Of a stretch of DNA of 64,000 bases, positions 50,466-58,536 are shown one piece after another. Source of the stretch: an uncultured Oscillospiraceae bacterium (lineage in GTDB: Bacteria > Bacillota > Clostridia > Oscillospirales > Oscillospiraceae); the NCBI GenBank assembly GCA_947585425.1, contig CANPWZ010000006.1, forward strand, positions 1 to 64,000. The letters run 5' to 3'. The position numbers and the translations under genes were made by a program. Each line of letters opens with the position of its first letter. Position 1 is the first letter of the stretch. The notes beneath the pieces are model-generated. The model had not been told where the DNA came from, made no database searches, and was given only the letters and a program-made list of their open reading frames with translations.

Positions 50466-51437
50466 TTAGAACAGAGAGTTCTCGGAGAACTTCTTGGACG
50501 TGGTGTTGGCGATGATGAGCAGCACCACGTTGATGACCGAGTTGAACAGGCCGATGGCGGTGGCGTAGGCCTGGTCGGGCACGCCGGTGAGGCCCTGCTT
50601 GTACACGTAGGTGGCGATGAGCTCGCTGACGCCCAGGTTGCCGTCGGTCTGCATCAGCAGGGCCTTTTCGTAGCCCACGCCCATCAGGCCGCCGATGGAC
50701 ATGATGAGCATCACGCTGACCATGGGCATGATGGCGGGCAGGTCCACGTGGATGACCCGCTGGAACCGGGAGGCGCCGTCCAGGATGGCCGCCTCATGGA
50801 GCCCCGGGTCCACGTTGGACAGGGCCGCGATGTAGATGATGGCGCTCCAGCCGAAGTCCTGCCAGTTGCTGGAGAGGATGTACATGGGCCGGAAGGCGCC
50901 CTCCTCCAGGAAGTAGGACACCCGGTCCCCGCCGATGCCCGCGATGATGTTGTTCACCAGGCCGTACCGGCCGAAGAACAGGGTCAGCATACCGACCATG
51001 ACCACCAGGGAGATGAAGTGGGGCGCGGTGAAGATGGTCTGGATGACTTTGGCCGTCCGCTTGCCCTTCAGGGCGTTGAGGGACAGGGCGATGATGATGG
51101 GCAGGGGGAAGCCGATGATAAAGCCCAGGATGCACAGCAGGAAGGTGTTCTTCATCAGGGGCCAGAACTGCACGTCGGTAAAGAAGCGGATGAAGTTGTC
51201 GAACCCCACCCAGTGGGTGTAGGGGCCGATGATCTGGTCGCCGGGCATGAAGTCCTGGAAGGCGATCAGCACGCCGTAGATGGGCAGGTAGTTGAACAGG
51301 AACACCACCAGCACCGCGGGAAGCAGCATGAGCAGCCACGGGCAGCTCTTCCGCAGCCGCCTCCATTTCCCTCCGCCCACGGTGTTCCCGTTTTTCGGGA
51401 CGGCCACCGCGGTGGAGGCGCTTTTTTGTCTCGCCAT
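50466..51437 (-). CDS. CUT1 ABC transporter permease, LplB/YteP type
   Basis: 323 residues from the ATG at 51437, preceded by AAAGGGGATC; the tracked TTG at 51488 is less likely. Six helices are visible, with the EAA loop EAAILDGASRFQRVIHVDLPAIMP. LPAVLVVFLFNYLPIYGVLIAFQDF is typical of the LplB/YteP group. It heterodimerises with the next permease. It follows the ATPase gene by ~58 bases on the same transcript. Confidence 0.93.
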   Translation of the reverse strand: MARQKSASTAVAVPKNGNTVGGGKWRRLRKSCPWLLMLLPAVLVVFLFNYLPIYGVLIAFQDFMPGDQIIGPYTHWVGFDNFIRFFTDVQFWPLMKNTFLLCILGFIIGFPLPIIIALSLNALKGKRTAKVIQTIFTAPHFISLVVMVGMLTLFFGRYGLVNNIIAGIGGDRVSYFLEEGAFRPMYILSSNWQDFGWSAIIYIAALSNVDPGLHEAAILDGASRFQRVIHVDLPAIMPMVSVMLIMSIGGLMGVGYEKALLMQTDGNLGVSELIATYVYKQGLTGVPDQAYATAIGLFNSVINVVLLIIANTTSKKFSENSLF

Positions 51438-51495
51438 TTTTTGATCCCCTTTCTTTTTTCCAAGCTTTATTTCAAGGCGTTTCGCCAAAAAGCGC

Positions 51496-52653
51496 TTACT
51501 GGAAGTCGTACGCCTTGCAGACAGGGGCGTTGGCGCTGGCGGAGTCGGCGTCGTACCAAACCAGGTTGTTGCCGCTCTCCTTGTCGAACAGCTGGATCAG
51601 CTTGGGCTGGGTGGTGAAGTTCACCTTGGCGCCCTGGGACACATCCACCGTCAGGTCCACGGTGGGGATGACCATGACCACCTCGTCCGTCTCGCTGCGG
51701 GCGTGGAGGTTCACCTCGCTGCCCAGCATCTCATTGACCTCGATGGTGGCCGTCAGGTCGCCGCTGCCCACGCTGATGTGCTGGGGCCGGATGCCGCACA
51801 CGATGTCGCAGGGCTGCTGGCCGTTCTGCTTCAGGGCCTTCTGCTGGAAGTCGTCCAGCTTGAACTTCGCGCCCCGGATCTCCGCGTAGTAGGTATCGTT
51901 CTCATAGAGCAGCTTGCAGTTGTCGAAGAAGTTCATGACGGGCATCCCGATGAAGCCGGCCACGAACAGGTTCACGGGCTTGCCGAAGACCTCCTCCGGG
52001 GTGCCGATCTGGTTCACAAAACCGTCCTTCATGATGACGATGCGGTCACCCAGGGTCATGGCCTCGGTCTGGTCGTGGGTCACGTACATGAAGGTGGTGT
52101 TGATCCGCTGGCGCAGTTTGATGATCTCGGCGCGCATCTGGTTACGGAGTTTGGCGTCCAGGTTGGACAGAGGCTCGTCCATCAGGAACACCTTGGGGTC
52201 CCGGACCATGGCCCGGCCGATGGCCACCCGCTGACGCTGGCCGCCGGACAGCGCCTTGGGCTTCCGGTCCAAGTACTGGGTGATGTCCAGGATCTGGGCC
52301 ACCTCCCGGACCTTTTTGTCGATCTCGTCCTTGGGCACCTTCTTCAGCTTCAGGGCGAAAGCCATGTTGTCATAGACCGTCATGTGGGGGTACAGGGCGT
52401 AGCTCTGGAACACCATGGCGATGTCCCGGTCCTTGGGCTCCACGTTGTTGCAGAGCCTGCCGTCGATGTACAGCTCCCCCTCGCTGATCTCCTCCAGGCC
52501 GGCCACCATGCGGAGCGTGGTGGACTTGCCGCAGCCGGAGGGGCCTACCAGCACGATGAACTCCTTGTCTTGGATGGCAAGGTTCACATCGTGGACGGCG
52601 GTGACGCCGCCGTCATAGACCTTCTTCAAACCTTTCAATAAGACTTCGGACAT
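51496..52653 (-). CDS. msmK: Sugar ABC transporter ATPase, MsmK/UgpC type
   Basis: 385 residues. Walker A GPSGCGKST, Q-loop, ABC signature LSGGQRQRVAIGRA, Walker B VFLMDEPLSNLDAK and the switch His in THDQTEAM are all present, followed by the C-terminal OB-type regulatory domain. Unusually for LplBC-type importers, which often share a distant ATPase, this operon carries its own. First gene of the operon, downstream of a consensus promoter and operator-like repeats. Confidence 0.92.
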   Translation of the reverse strand: MSEVLLKGLKKVYDGGVTAVHDVNLAIQDKEFIVLVGPSGCGKSTTLRMVAGLEEISEGELYIDGRLCNNVEPKDRDIAMVFQSYALYPHMTVYDNMAFALKLKKVPKDEIDKKVREVAQILDITQYLDRKPKALSGGQRQRVAIGRAMVRDPKVFLMDEPLSNLDAKLRNQMRAEIIKLRQRINTTFMYVTHDQTEAMTLGDRIVIMKDGFVNQIGTPEEVFGKPVNLFVAGFIGMPVMNFFDNCKLLYENDTYYAEIRGAKFKLDDFQQKALKQNGQQPCDIVCGIRPQHISVGSGDLTATIEVNEMLGSEVNLHARSETDEVVMVIPTVDLTVDVSQGAKVNFTTQPKLIQLFDKESGNNLVWYDADSASANAPVCKAYDFQ

Positions 52654-52681
52654 TTTTGACTCCCCTTTTCTTCAAATGTAC

Positions 52682-52702
52682 GAAGGCCACAGCGTGGCCT
52701 TC
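52682..52702 (-). promoter_or_regulatory. Leader hairpin before msmK
   Basis: GAAGGCCAC and GTGGCCTTC form a perfect nine-base stem with a three-base loop in the predicted 5' leader, ~30 bases before the start codon. Confidence 0.55.
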
Positions 52703-52725
52703 CGCCATTGGAATAACGCTGTTGT

Positions 52726-52804
52726 TTTACATTTGTAAATATTATGTTTACATTACTGGCTGTTCTGATGTGGCTATCGTAACCCTAAATTTACGCTATG
52801 TCAA
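52726..52804 (-). promoter_or_regulatory. Fructan operon promoter with candidate LacI operators
   Basis: Minus-strand TTGACA (52799-52804) and TACGAT (52776-52781) are 17 bases apart. Just downstream of the predicted start are TTTACATTTGTAAA (52726-52739, six-base arms) and TGTTTACATTA (52745-52755). The latter recurs exactly at 52863-52873, next to the regulator promoter. They are the likely operators of the LacI protein. Confidence 0.6.
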
Positions 52805-52901
52805 CAAGAATTTGTGCAAAAAAATCAAAAATGGCACATTTGCCAAATTTGAACCGCAAGATTTGTTTACATTAACTCATTGAATTTACAAAATGCACAT
52901 C

Positions 52902-52930
52902 TTGCTTTTTCGCTCCAGGTGTGTTATCAT
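52902..52930 (+). promoter_or_regulatory. Promoter of the LacI-family regulator
   Basis: TTGCTT and TATCAT are separated by 17 bases, and GAGGAG precedes the ATG at 52968. A TGTTTACATTA motif lies ~30 bases upstream, suggesting autoregulation. Confidence 0.6.
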
Positions 52931-52967
52931 CAGAAAAATGGAAAAGAAAAGCAGAGGAGTTTGACAA

Positions 52968-54014
52968 ATGCCACATAAGCGCGTAACGATGCAGGACCTG
53001 GCCGAGGCCTGCGGCCTCTCCCGGAACACGGTCTCCAAGGTGTTCAATGACCGGGGCGCCGTGCCGGAGTCCACCAAGCGGATGGTCCTCCAGAAGGCCC
53101 AGGAGATCGGCTACCTCCAGACGCCCTATCTCCCCGTCCCGGAGGGGGAGGCCGCTCCGTCCCCCGCCCGCCCCCAGAACATCGCCCTCATCACCAGCCA
53201 CATGCCCAAGGACTACCATTTCGCCATGCTGATCCTGCCCGTCTTCACGGAGCGCCTGGGCCGCGGCGGATATACCCTGATGATCTACGAACTCTCCCCG
53301 GAGGAGCTTCGGGAGCGGCGTCTGCCCTCTCATATGCCCCTGGAGCAGACCGCCGGCATCCTGGGGATCGAGCTGTTCGACCGGGGCTATATGGAGATGC
53401 TCTGCTCCCTGGGCCTCCCCGTCCTCTCCGTGGACGGCTACATGGAGGCCATGACCACCCCCATGAAGTGCGATTTCATCCTGATGGAGAACCTGTCCAG
53501 CACCATCGCCCTCACCGGGCGGATGATCTCAGCCGGGGCCCGGCGGCTGGGCTTCGTGGGGGACATTTCCCACTGCTGCAGCTTCCACGAGCGGTGGATG
53601 GGCTTCATCACGGCGCTGGAGAATGCCGGCATCCCCCTGGACAAGAGCTGCTGCATCCTGGAAAAGGACTCGGAGCCCTATGACGACGTGGACTGGGTGA
53701 TGGAGCAGCTGCGGAAAATGCCCGCCCTCCCGGATGCCTTTGTCTGCGCCAACGACTACCTCGCCTTCCCGGTGGTGGCGGCGCTGAAGCGCCTGGGCCT
53801 GGCCATCCCCGGGGACGTGATGGTGGCCGGGTTCGACGACACGCCGCCCTCCGCCGTGATGGACCCGTCCCTGACCACGGTGCAGATCCCCAGCGCCGAC
53901 TTCGGGCGGATCGCCGCGGAGTTGCTGCTGGACCGGATCCAGCGCCCCGGCGTCCCGTTTTTGAGCACCTACGTCAAGACCACGCCGGTCTGGCGGGAGT
54001 CTACGGGCAGATAG
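52968..54014 (+). CDS. LacI-family regulator of the fructan operon
   Basis: 348 residues. N-terminal helix-turn-helix VTMQDLAEACGLSRNTVSKVFNDRG and hinge helix, then a periplasmic-binding-like effector domain (IALITSHMP..., VAGFDDTPPS). It is divergent from the transporter operon and shares its control region, so it most likely represses the operon until a fructose-containing sugar or a phosphorylated product binds. The exact inducer cannot be read from sequence. Confidence 0.9.
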   Translation: MPHKRVTMQDLAEACGLSRNTVSKVFNDRGAVPESTKRMVLQKAQEIGYLQTPYLPVPEGEAAPSPARPQNIALITSHMPKDYHFAMLILPVFTERLGRGGYTLMIYELSPEELRERRLPSHMPLEQTAGILGIELFDRGYMEMLCSLGLPVLSVDGYMEAMTTPMKCDFILMENLSSTIALTGRMISAGARRLGFVGDISHCCSFHERWMGFITALENAGIPLDKSCCILEKDSEPYDDVDWVMEQLRKMPALPDAFVCANDYLAFPVVAALKRLGLAIPGDVMVAGFDDTPPSAVMDPSLTTVQIPSADFGRIAAELLLDRIQRPGVPFLSTYVKTTPVWRESTGR

Positions 54015-54023
54015 AAAGGGCAA

Positions 54024-54071
54024 AAGAAGGATGCCGGATCTCGGGAAATGAGATCCGGCGTCCTTCTTTTA
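54024..54071 (+). terminator. Terminator of the LacI-family gene
   Basis: AAAAGAAGGA and GCCGGATCTC pair with their complements (one mismatch) around GGGAAAT, ending in TTCTTTT. Confidence 0.85.
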
Positions 54072-54115
54072 CACGATCCTGTTGCATGGGGCCTTGCTCA
54101 ACGTGTTTTTTGTCA

Positions 54116-54139
54116 CTGTACCATTCCTGTACCATTTTG
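54116..54139. repeat. 24-bp direct repeat, right copy (candidate Int arm site)
   Basis: Matches 37422-37445 at 23 of 24 bases. Lies ~125 bp inside the proposed right island end. Confidence 0.6.
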
Positions 54140-54231
54140 GCGTGGAATCTTATGGAACCCCATGGAGTTCCATACGCCCTGAAAACCTGGAAACCCGCTG
54201 TTCATCGGCTTTTATGACGATTTGTGGAATT

Positions 54232-54279
54232 TCAGAGATTTATGAAATAAGGGCCTCGTCTTTCGATTCCGAGTTTCAT
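54232..54279 (-). pseudogene. Displaced 5' end of ychF (RBS and first five codons)
   Basis: On the minus strand AAAGGAG, ten bases upstream, introduces ATG AAA CTC GGA ATC, the first five residues (MKLGI) of YchF. The frame then diverges (ERRGPYFINL) and stops after 15 codons. A good promoter sits upstream. This is read as the original ychF start, cut off by the island. Confidence 0.6.
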
Positions 54280-54336
54280 ATGCTCACAGCTCCTTTATCC
54301 TCACGGGGAAACGCCCCCAGGTCGAATTCGCAAGAG

Positions 54337-54365
54337 ATTATACCACACCGGGCGTGGAATCACAA
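54337..54365 (-). promoter_or_regulatory. Stranded native ychF promoter
   Basis: Minus-strand TTGTGA (54360-54365) and a perfect TATAAT (54337-54342) are 17 bases apart, ~60 bases upstream of the displaced ychF start codon. Confidence 0.6.
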
Positions 54366-54435
54366 GAGAAACCGTAGCCCGGGCATCCGTTTTTCGGGAA
54401 TTTTAAGGCATAGCCTCCGCTCTACGGAGCGTTTG

Positions 54436-54464
54436 TTGCGTTTTCCCCCGCTCCGGGGTATCAT
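54436..54464 (+). promoter_or_regulatory. Promoter of the membrane-anchored XRE regulator
   Basis: TTGCGT and TATCAT are separated by 17 bases, 23 bases before the ATG at 54488. AAGGAGG is the RBS. Confidence 0.55.
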
Positions 54465-54487
54465 AGAGGGCAAAAGGAGGCGGGCCT

Positions 54488-55252
54488 ATGGACAATCAAA
54501 AGACCGGCAGGCTCATCGCCGCGCGTCGGCAGGAGCTGGGGCTCACCCAGAGAGAGCTGGCGGACCGGCTGAACATCTCCGACCGAACCGTCTCCAAATG
54601 GGAGCGGGGCGCGGGATTTCCCGACGTGTCCCTGCTGGAGCCCTTGGCGGATGTCCTGGAGCTGTCGGTACTGGAGCTGATCCGGGGCGAGCGGCTGACA
54701 CCGGAGGCCGCCCCCGCCCCAGAGGCGGAACAGGCCGTCCGGGAGGCCAGCCGGGAGCTGGGAGGCCGCTTCCGGGGGACCCTGGGGCGGCTGCGGACCG
54801 CTCTGTGCGTCCTGGGGGCGCTGTTCCTCCTGCTGCTGGGGGCATCGCTGATACGATACCTGGCCGACCCTCCCGTCCGGCAGACTTCTCTTTCCGAATC
54901 CGACGCCCTGGCGCTGTGCCCCTTCGCCCTCATCACGGAGGACGAGTACGAACTGGCCCGGCAGCTGCTGGATGCGGCGGCCGCCGGACCCGCGGAGGAC
55001 TTCACCGTCCCCGCCTCCCTGCTGTCCATCGGCGGCGACCCGGCCATGCTGCTCCAGCTGGCTCCGCTGGGGGAGAGCGTCACCGTCACCTATGCCGACA
55101 GGCCCCTGGGGACCAGACCCAACCGGCAGGTCATCCTGACCATCTCCCCGGAGGGCCCCCTCTACAAAACCTGCGCCGCCTATGACGAGGAGGGACATCT
55201 GCTCTACTGCCTGCTGAATCAGGACAACGTCCTGTTCCAGCGGGCGGAGTGA
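54488..55252 (+). CDS. XRE-family regulator with transmembrane segment
   Basis: 254 residues. The N-terminal helix-turn-helix (IAARRQELGLTQRELADRLNISDRTVSKWERG) is followed by a linker, a single membrane helix around residues 100-119 (ALCVLGALFLLLLGASLI) and a ~130-residue extracytoplasmic part of unknown fold. The layout suggests a membrane-tethered regulator that senses the envelope. The sensor part is not recognised. It stands alone with its own promoter and terminator. Confidence 0.8.
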   Translation: MDNQKTGRLIAARRQELGLTQRELADRLNISDRTVSKWERGAGFPDVSLLEPLADVLELSVLELIRGERLTPEAAPAPEAEQAVREASRELGGRFRGTLGRLRTALCVLGALFLLLLGASLIRYLADPPVRQTSLSESDALALCPFALITEDEYELARQLLDAAAAGPAEDFTVPASLLSIGGDPAMLLQLAPLGESVTVTYADRPLGTRPNRQVILTISPEGPLYKTCAAYDEEGHLLYCLLNQDNVLFQRAE

Positions 55253-55271
55253 CGCCGTCCCCGCACTTCAA

Positions 55272-55306
55272 AAGGAGCGCCGGGCCCATGGGGCCCGGCG
55301 CTCCTT
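55272..55306. terminator. Terminator between the XRE gene and the convergent membrane gene
   Basis: AAGGAGCGCCGGGCCC and its complement form a 16-bp stem with an ATG loop. It lies between two convergent stop codons and serves both. Confidence 0.85.
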
Positions 55307-55309
55307 CTG

Positions 55310-57133
55310 TCATAGGTTTTGCCGCTCCGACCGCTCCACGGCGGAGGCGGTCACGTCGGTGATGCCCTCCCCCTGGTTGGGGTGGGCGGAGGAGTACACG
55401 TTGTCGATGCCGAACACGATCACCAGCACGGCGCAGATCACGCCGGCCACCGCCGGTTTGATCTTCCGCATCAGCTCGTCCAGCAGCGGCCCGATCAGAT
55501 AGACCACCGCCACCCCCGCGATGCCGAAGGTCAGCAGGCCCTCGGCGCACACCCGGCCGTTGATGTTCAGGAAGTAGCCTGAGTAGTCCCACCACTTCAT
55601 GCCGCCGTGGGTCATTTCCAGATACCAGCCGGTGAAGTACTCCACGCAGCCGGACAGCACGACGGCCAGGATGAACTCCAGGGCGGGCTTTTTGCGGAAC
55701 CGGGCCAGCAGCACCAGGATGATGGTGGCGCCGGTGCCGTAGATGGGCAGCCAGGGCCCGTGGAGCACCCCCCGGTTGACGAACACACCGCCCTGGACGA
55801 AGCCGATGGACACCTCCCACAGCCAGCCGAACACGGCAAAGACGAAATACATCAGGATCAGCGAGTAGACGGAGTAGTGCCGCAGGTAGTTGAGCCGCTC
55901 CGAGCGGGGGGGCTTCTCCTTTTCGGGCACGGGGAACAGCCGCACGGGGTAGGACTTCCAGGAGAGGATGTCCTCGTACTCGGCCACCCGCTGGCGGATG
56001 GTGGACTTCTCATCGTACTCCTCCTCCTGCTTCACCGAGTAGAAGGAGACGCCGAAATTGGCCGCCATGAAGTGGCGGAACCCCCTGTCCCTGGAGATGA
56101 AATCGTCCTGGTCGGCGGCGCGGAGGACCTCGATGTCGGCGTAGGCCCGGTCCAGCTCCTCCCTGGGGGCGTGGTCGAACAGGTAGGCGTCGTTGAGCTT
56201 TTCGACTCCCTCCACCCCGCTGGCGATGGCCTCCCGGCGGAGCCCTGCGTAGTACCCGGCGTAGAAGGACGCCTTGTAGGGGGCCACGTAGAACAGCTCC
56301 AGCAGGCCCATGGTGAACCAGGACAGGATGTCCCAGCCCAGGAAGGTCAGGCTCCACACGAAGCACTCCCACTTGTGGCCCTTCATCATCCTCTGGGACA
56401 GCCGGATGGCCTCCATGGGCTTGACGGAGGGGTTCTCCGCCGCGATATAGGGCACCAGGTAGTAGGAGTAGTATTTCACCACGCCCCCCACGATGGTGAG
56501 GCACCACAGCAGGTGGAACACCGAGGTGACGAACATGGTCCAGGCGGTCTTGAGCCAGCGGCGGCAGCGCAGCAGGAATGCGAATCGGTCGAAGGGGGTG
56601 TTCTCGTAGTTCTGGCACTCCATGGCCACCCGCCGCAGGGCCACGATGTAGTTTCGCTTGACGAACAGCCAGACCAGGAAGGCGAACAGCAGGGCCAGGC
56701 CGATGAACACGATCACCGTGATCCTATTTGACTTCATCACCGAGTGGATGGCCACGATGACGGTCGCCAGGAATTTGCCGGACACCGCCCCGTTGACGAG
56801 GGAGGCGAACACCCCCCGGCTGGTGCCGAACACCTCGGCCAGGGGACTATCGGGCAGTTCCGGCCCGTCGGAGCCCTCCGCGGCCTGACCGAACAGGTCC
56901 AGCAGCGCGGAGTACAGATCGACATCGCCGTTGGTGCCGTCCCCCAGGGTGTCGGCGATCTGATCCCCGTCCAGATCGTCCGCCGCCCGGTCCAGCCTGC
57001 CCATGGTCACCAGGGACAGGCTGCCGGTGAACTCCACGCCCAGCAGGGCCGCGATCAGGCAGGCCGTCACCAGCAGCAGATAGTTCCGCTTCAGCACGCC
57101 TTTGGCGTGCTTTTTCAGCGCTTTGCGATCCAT
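55310..57133 (-). CDS. DUF975-CmpB fusion membrane protein
   Basis: 607 residues. The first ~300 residues (MDRKALKKHAKGVLKRNYLLL..., later RLSQRMMKGHKWECFVWSLTFLGWDILS and YVAPYKASFYAGYY) match DUF975, a Firmicutes membrane family. A soluble linker with a charged segment follows. The last ~200 residues (YSLILMYFVFAVFGWLWEVSIGFVQGGVFVNRG.LHGPWLPIYGTGA) match the 'putative ABC transporter permease' family CmpB. Both halves normally occur as separate proteins. About ten membrane helices in total. Function unknown. Confidence 0.82.
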   Translation of the reverse strand: MDRKALKKHAKGVLKRNYLLLVTACLIAALLGVEFTGSLSLVTMGRLDRAADDLDGDQIADTLGDGTNGDVDLYSALLDLFGQAAEGSDGPELPDSPLAEVFGTSRGVFASLVNGAVSGKFLATVIVAIHSVMKSNRITVIVFIGLALLFAFLVWLFVKRNYIVALRRVAMECQNYENTPFDRFAFLLRCRRWLKTAWTMFVTSVFHLLWCLTIVGGVVKYYSYYLVPYIAAENPSVKPMEAIRLSQRMMKGHKWECFVWSLTFLGWDILSWFTMGLLELFYVAPYKASFYAGYYAGLRREAIASGVEGVEKLNDAYLFDHAPREELDRAYADIEVLRAADQDDFISRDRGFRHFMAANFGVSFYSVKQEEEYDEKSTIRQRVAEYEDILSWKSYPVRLFPVPEKEKPPRSERLNYLRHYSVYSLILMYFVFAVFGWLWEVSIGFVQGGVFVNRGVLHGPWLPIYGTGATIILVLLARFRKKPALEFILAVVLSGCVEYFTGWYLEMTHGGMKWWDYSGYFLNINGRVCAEGLLTFGIAGVAVVYLIGPLLDELMRKIKPAVAGVICAVLVIVFGIDNVYSSAHPNQGEGITDVTASAVERSERQNL

Positions 57134-57213
57134 TGAGAGCGCCTCCTTTCCCGCGGATATTCGCTTTAATGGTTCATTATACTATTTTGCAGAGGAAAAT
57201 GCAAGACCGGCGA

Positions 57214-58377
57214 TCACACCGCCCGCTCCATGATCCACACCGGCCGGGCATCCTCCCCCGGCAGGGCGTCCTGCCTGAGGTCGGTGAAGCCCATGGCCGT
57301 CCAGAAGGCGTGGCCCCCCTCGTTGTCCAGCGGGCAGGCCAGCCGCACCCGGTCGAAGCCGGCCTCCTTCGCCGCCGCCAGCAGGGCGGTGACGACGGTC
57401 CTCCCGTTCCCCCGCCGCCGGAGGGCGGGGTCCAGCACAAACAGCCCGATATACAACGTCCTGGGTCGGGGCCAGCCCTCCACCGCATCCAGCGCCGCCC
57501 GGGGCGCGCCCTCCCGCCACAGGGCCAGGAAATGCTTTTGCGAGGGGGCGCATTTGGGGGGCAGCTCTGCCATGTCCCGCCGGAGGCTGTCCGCCGACAC
57601 CGTCCAGCCTCCCAGGACAAAGAAATCGGCGCACCGCTCCTCCAGGGCCAGCACGGCGTCGAAATCCTCCTCCGTGACGGGCCGGACCTTCCATCCGTCC
57701 AGCCGGGCGGCCAGGCCCTCGGCCACGGGCACGTCGGGCAGGGGGCCCTTGGCGCCCACGCATCGGTTGATGGGGACGCCCTGGGCGTGGAATCTCTCCT
57801 CGTAGTCGGTCATGACGCCCTGAACGCCGCCCGCGTGGAGGTCGCGGGTCACCTCGGACAGCTCGAATCCCGCCTTGGGGAACTGGAACAGGGACCACTC
57901 GAACAGGGCCTGGTTATCGGTCTTGAAGTGGATCTCCCCCCCGTCCCGCAGCACCTCCCGGTAGCCCCGGAGAAAGTTCTGGTGGGTGAGCCGCCGGGGG
58001 GCGTGCTTCACCGATGGCCACGGGTCGCAGAAGTTGATATAGATCAAGTCCACCTCGTCGGGGGCGAAGCAGTCGGACAGGGCGGCCGCGTCCCCGTCAA
58101 TGAAGAACACATTGGTGAGCCCCCCGTCCCGGCACCGCTCCATAGCGATGACCATGGCGTCGGGCACCCGCTCCACCGCCACATACAGGTCCTCCGGGTG
58201 GGTGGCGGCGGTCTGGGCGGTGAAGCGGCCCTTGCCGCAGCCCAGCTCCAGCCGGAGGGCCTTCGCCTCCGGCATCAGCTCCCGCCAGCGGCCCTTTTGG
58301 GCGGCGGGGTCCTTGACCCAGAGGGCGGCGCAGGCCTCCATCCGGGGGATCAGATTTTTCTTTTTGCGCATACGCAT
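57214..58377 (-). CDS. trmB: tRNA (guanine46-N7) methyltransferase fused to a GNAT acetyltransferase
   Basis: 387 residues from the ATG at 58377 after GAGGTGA. Residues 1-215 are TrmB: MRKKKNL start, the SAM-binding LELGCGKGRF, IYINFCDPWPSVKHAPRRLT and FKTDNQALFEWS. It makes m7G46 in the tRNA variable loop. Residues ~230-387 are a GNAT domain with VRPVTEEDFDAVLALEERCADFF and the acetyl-CoA loop LRRRGNGRTVVTALL. TrmB is normally ~215 residues and free-standing. The fusion is in one frame with no stop. The acetyl acceptor is unknown. Confidence 0.88.
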   Translation of the reverse strand: MRMRKKKNLIPRMEACAALWVKDPAAQKGRWRELMPEAKALRLELGCGKGRFTAQTAATHPEDLYVAVERVPDAMVIAMERCRDGGLTNVFFIDGDAAALSDCFAPDEVDLIYINFCDPWPSVKHAPRRLTHQNFLRGYREVLRDGGEIHFKTDNQALFEWSLFQFPKAGFELSEVTRDLHAGGVQGVMTDYEERFHAQGVPINRCVGAKGPLPDVPVAEGLAARLDGWKVRPVTEEDFDAVLALEERCADFFVLGGWTVSADSLRRDMAELPPKCAPSQKHFLALWREGAPRAALDAVEGWPRPRTLYIGLFVLDPALRRRGNGRTVVTALLAAAKEAGFDRVRLACPLDNEGGHAFWTAMGFTDLRQDALPGEDARPVWIMERAV

Positions 58378-58536
58378 AGCCGTCACCTCACAGGGGTGGA
58401 TAACACCAAATAAGTTACCATAGCGGCGGAAAAAGGTCAAGAAAAACCGGCGATTGACAACCCCGCCCCCATCCGCTAAAATAGGGGGAAGGGTGGCGTA
58501 TTTTCACCGCAAAATCGCGGAAAAGAGGGGATCCCC

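Noticed and set aside
54082-55185. 367-codon plus-strand ORF across the island end and XRE gene
   Set aside because: It is out of frame with the clear XRE gene and crosses its promoter; translation beyond 54480 is a shadow.
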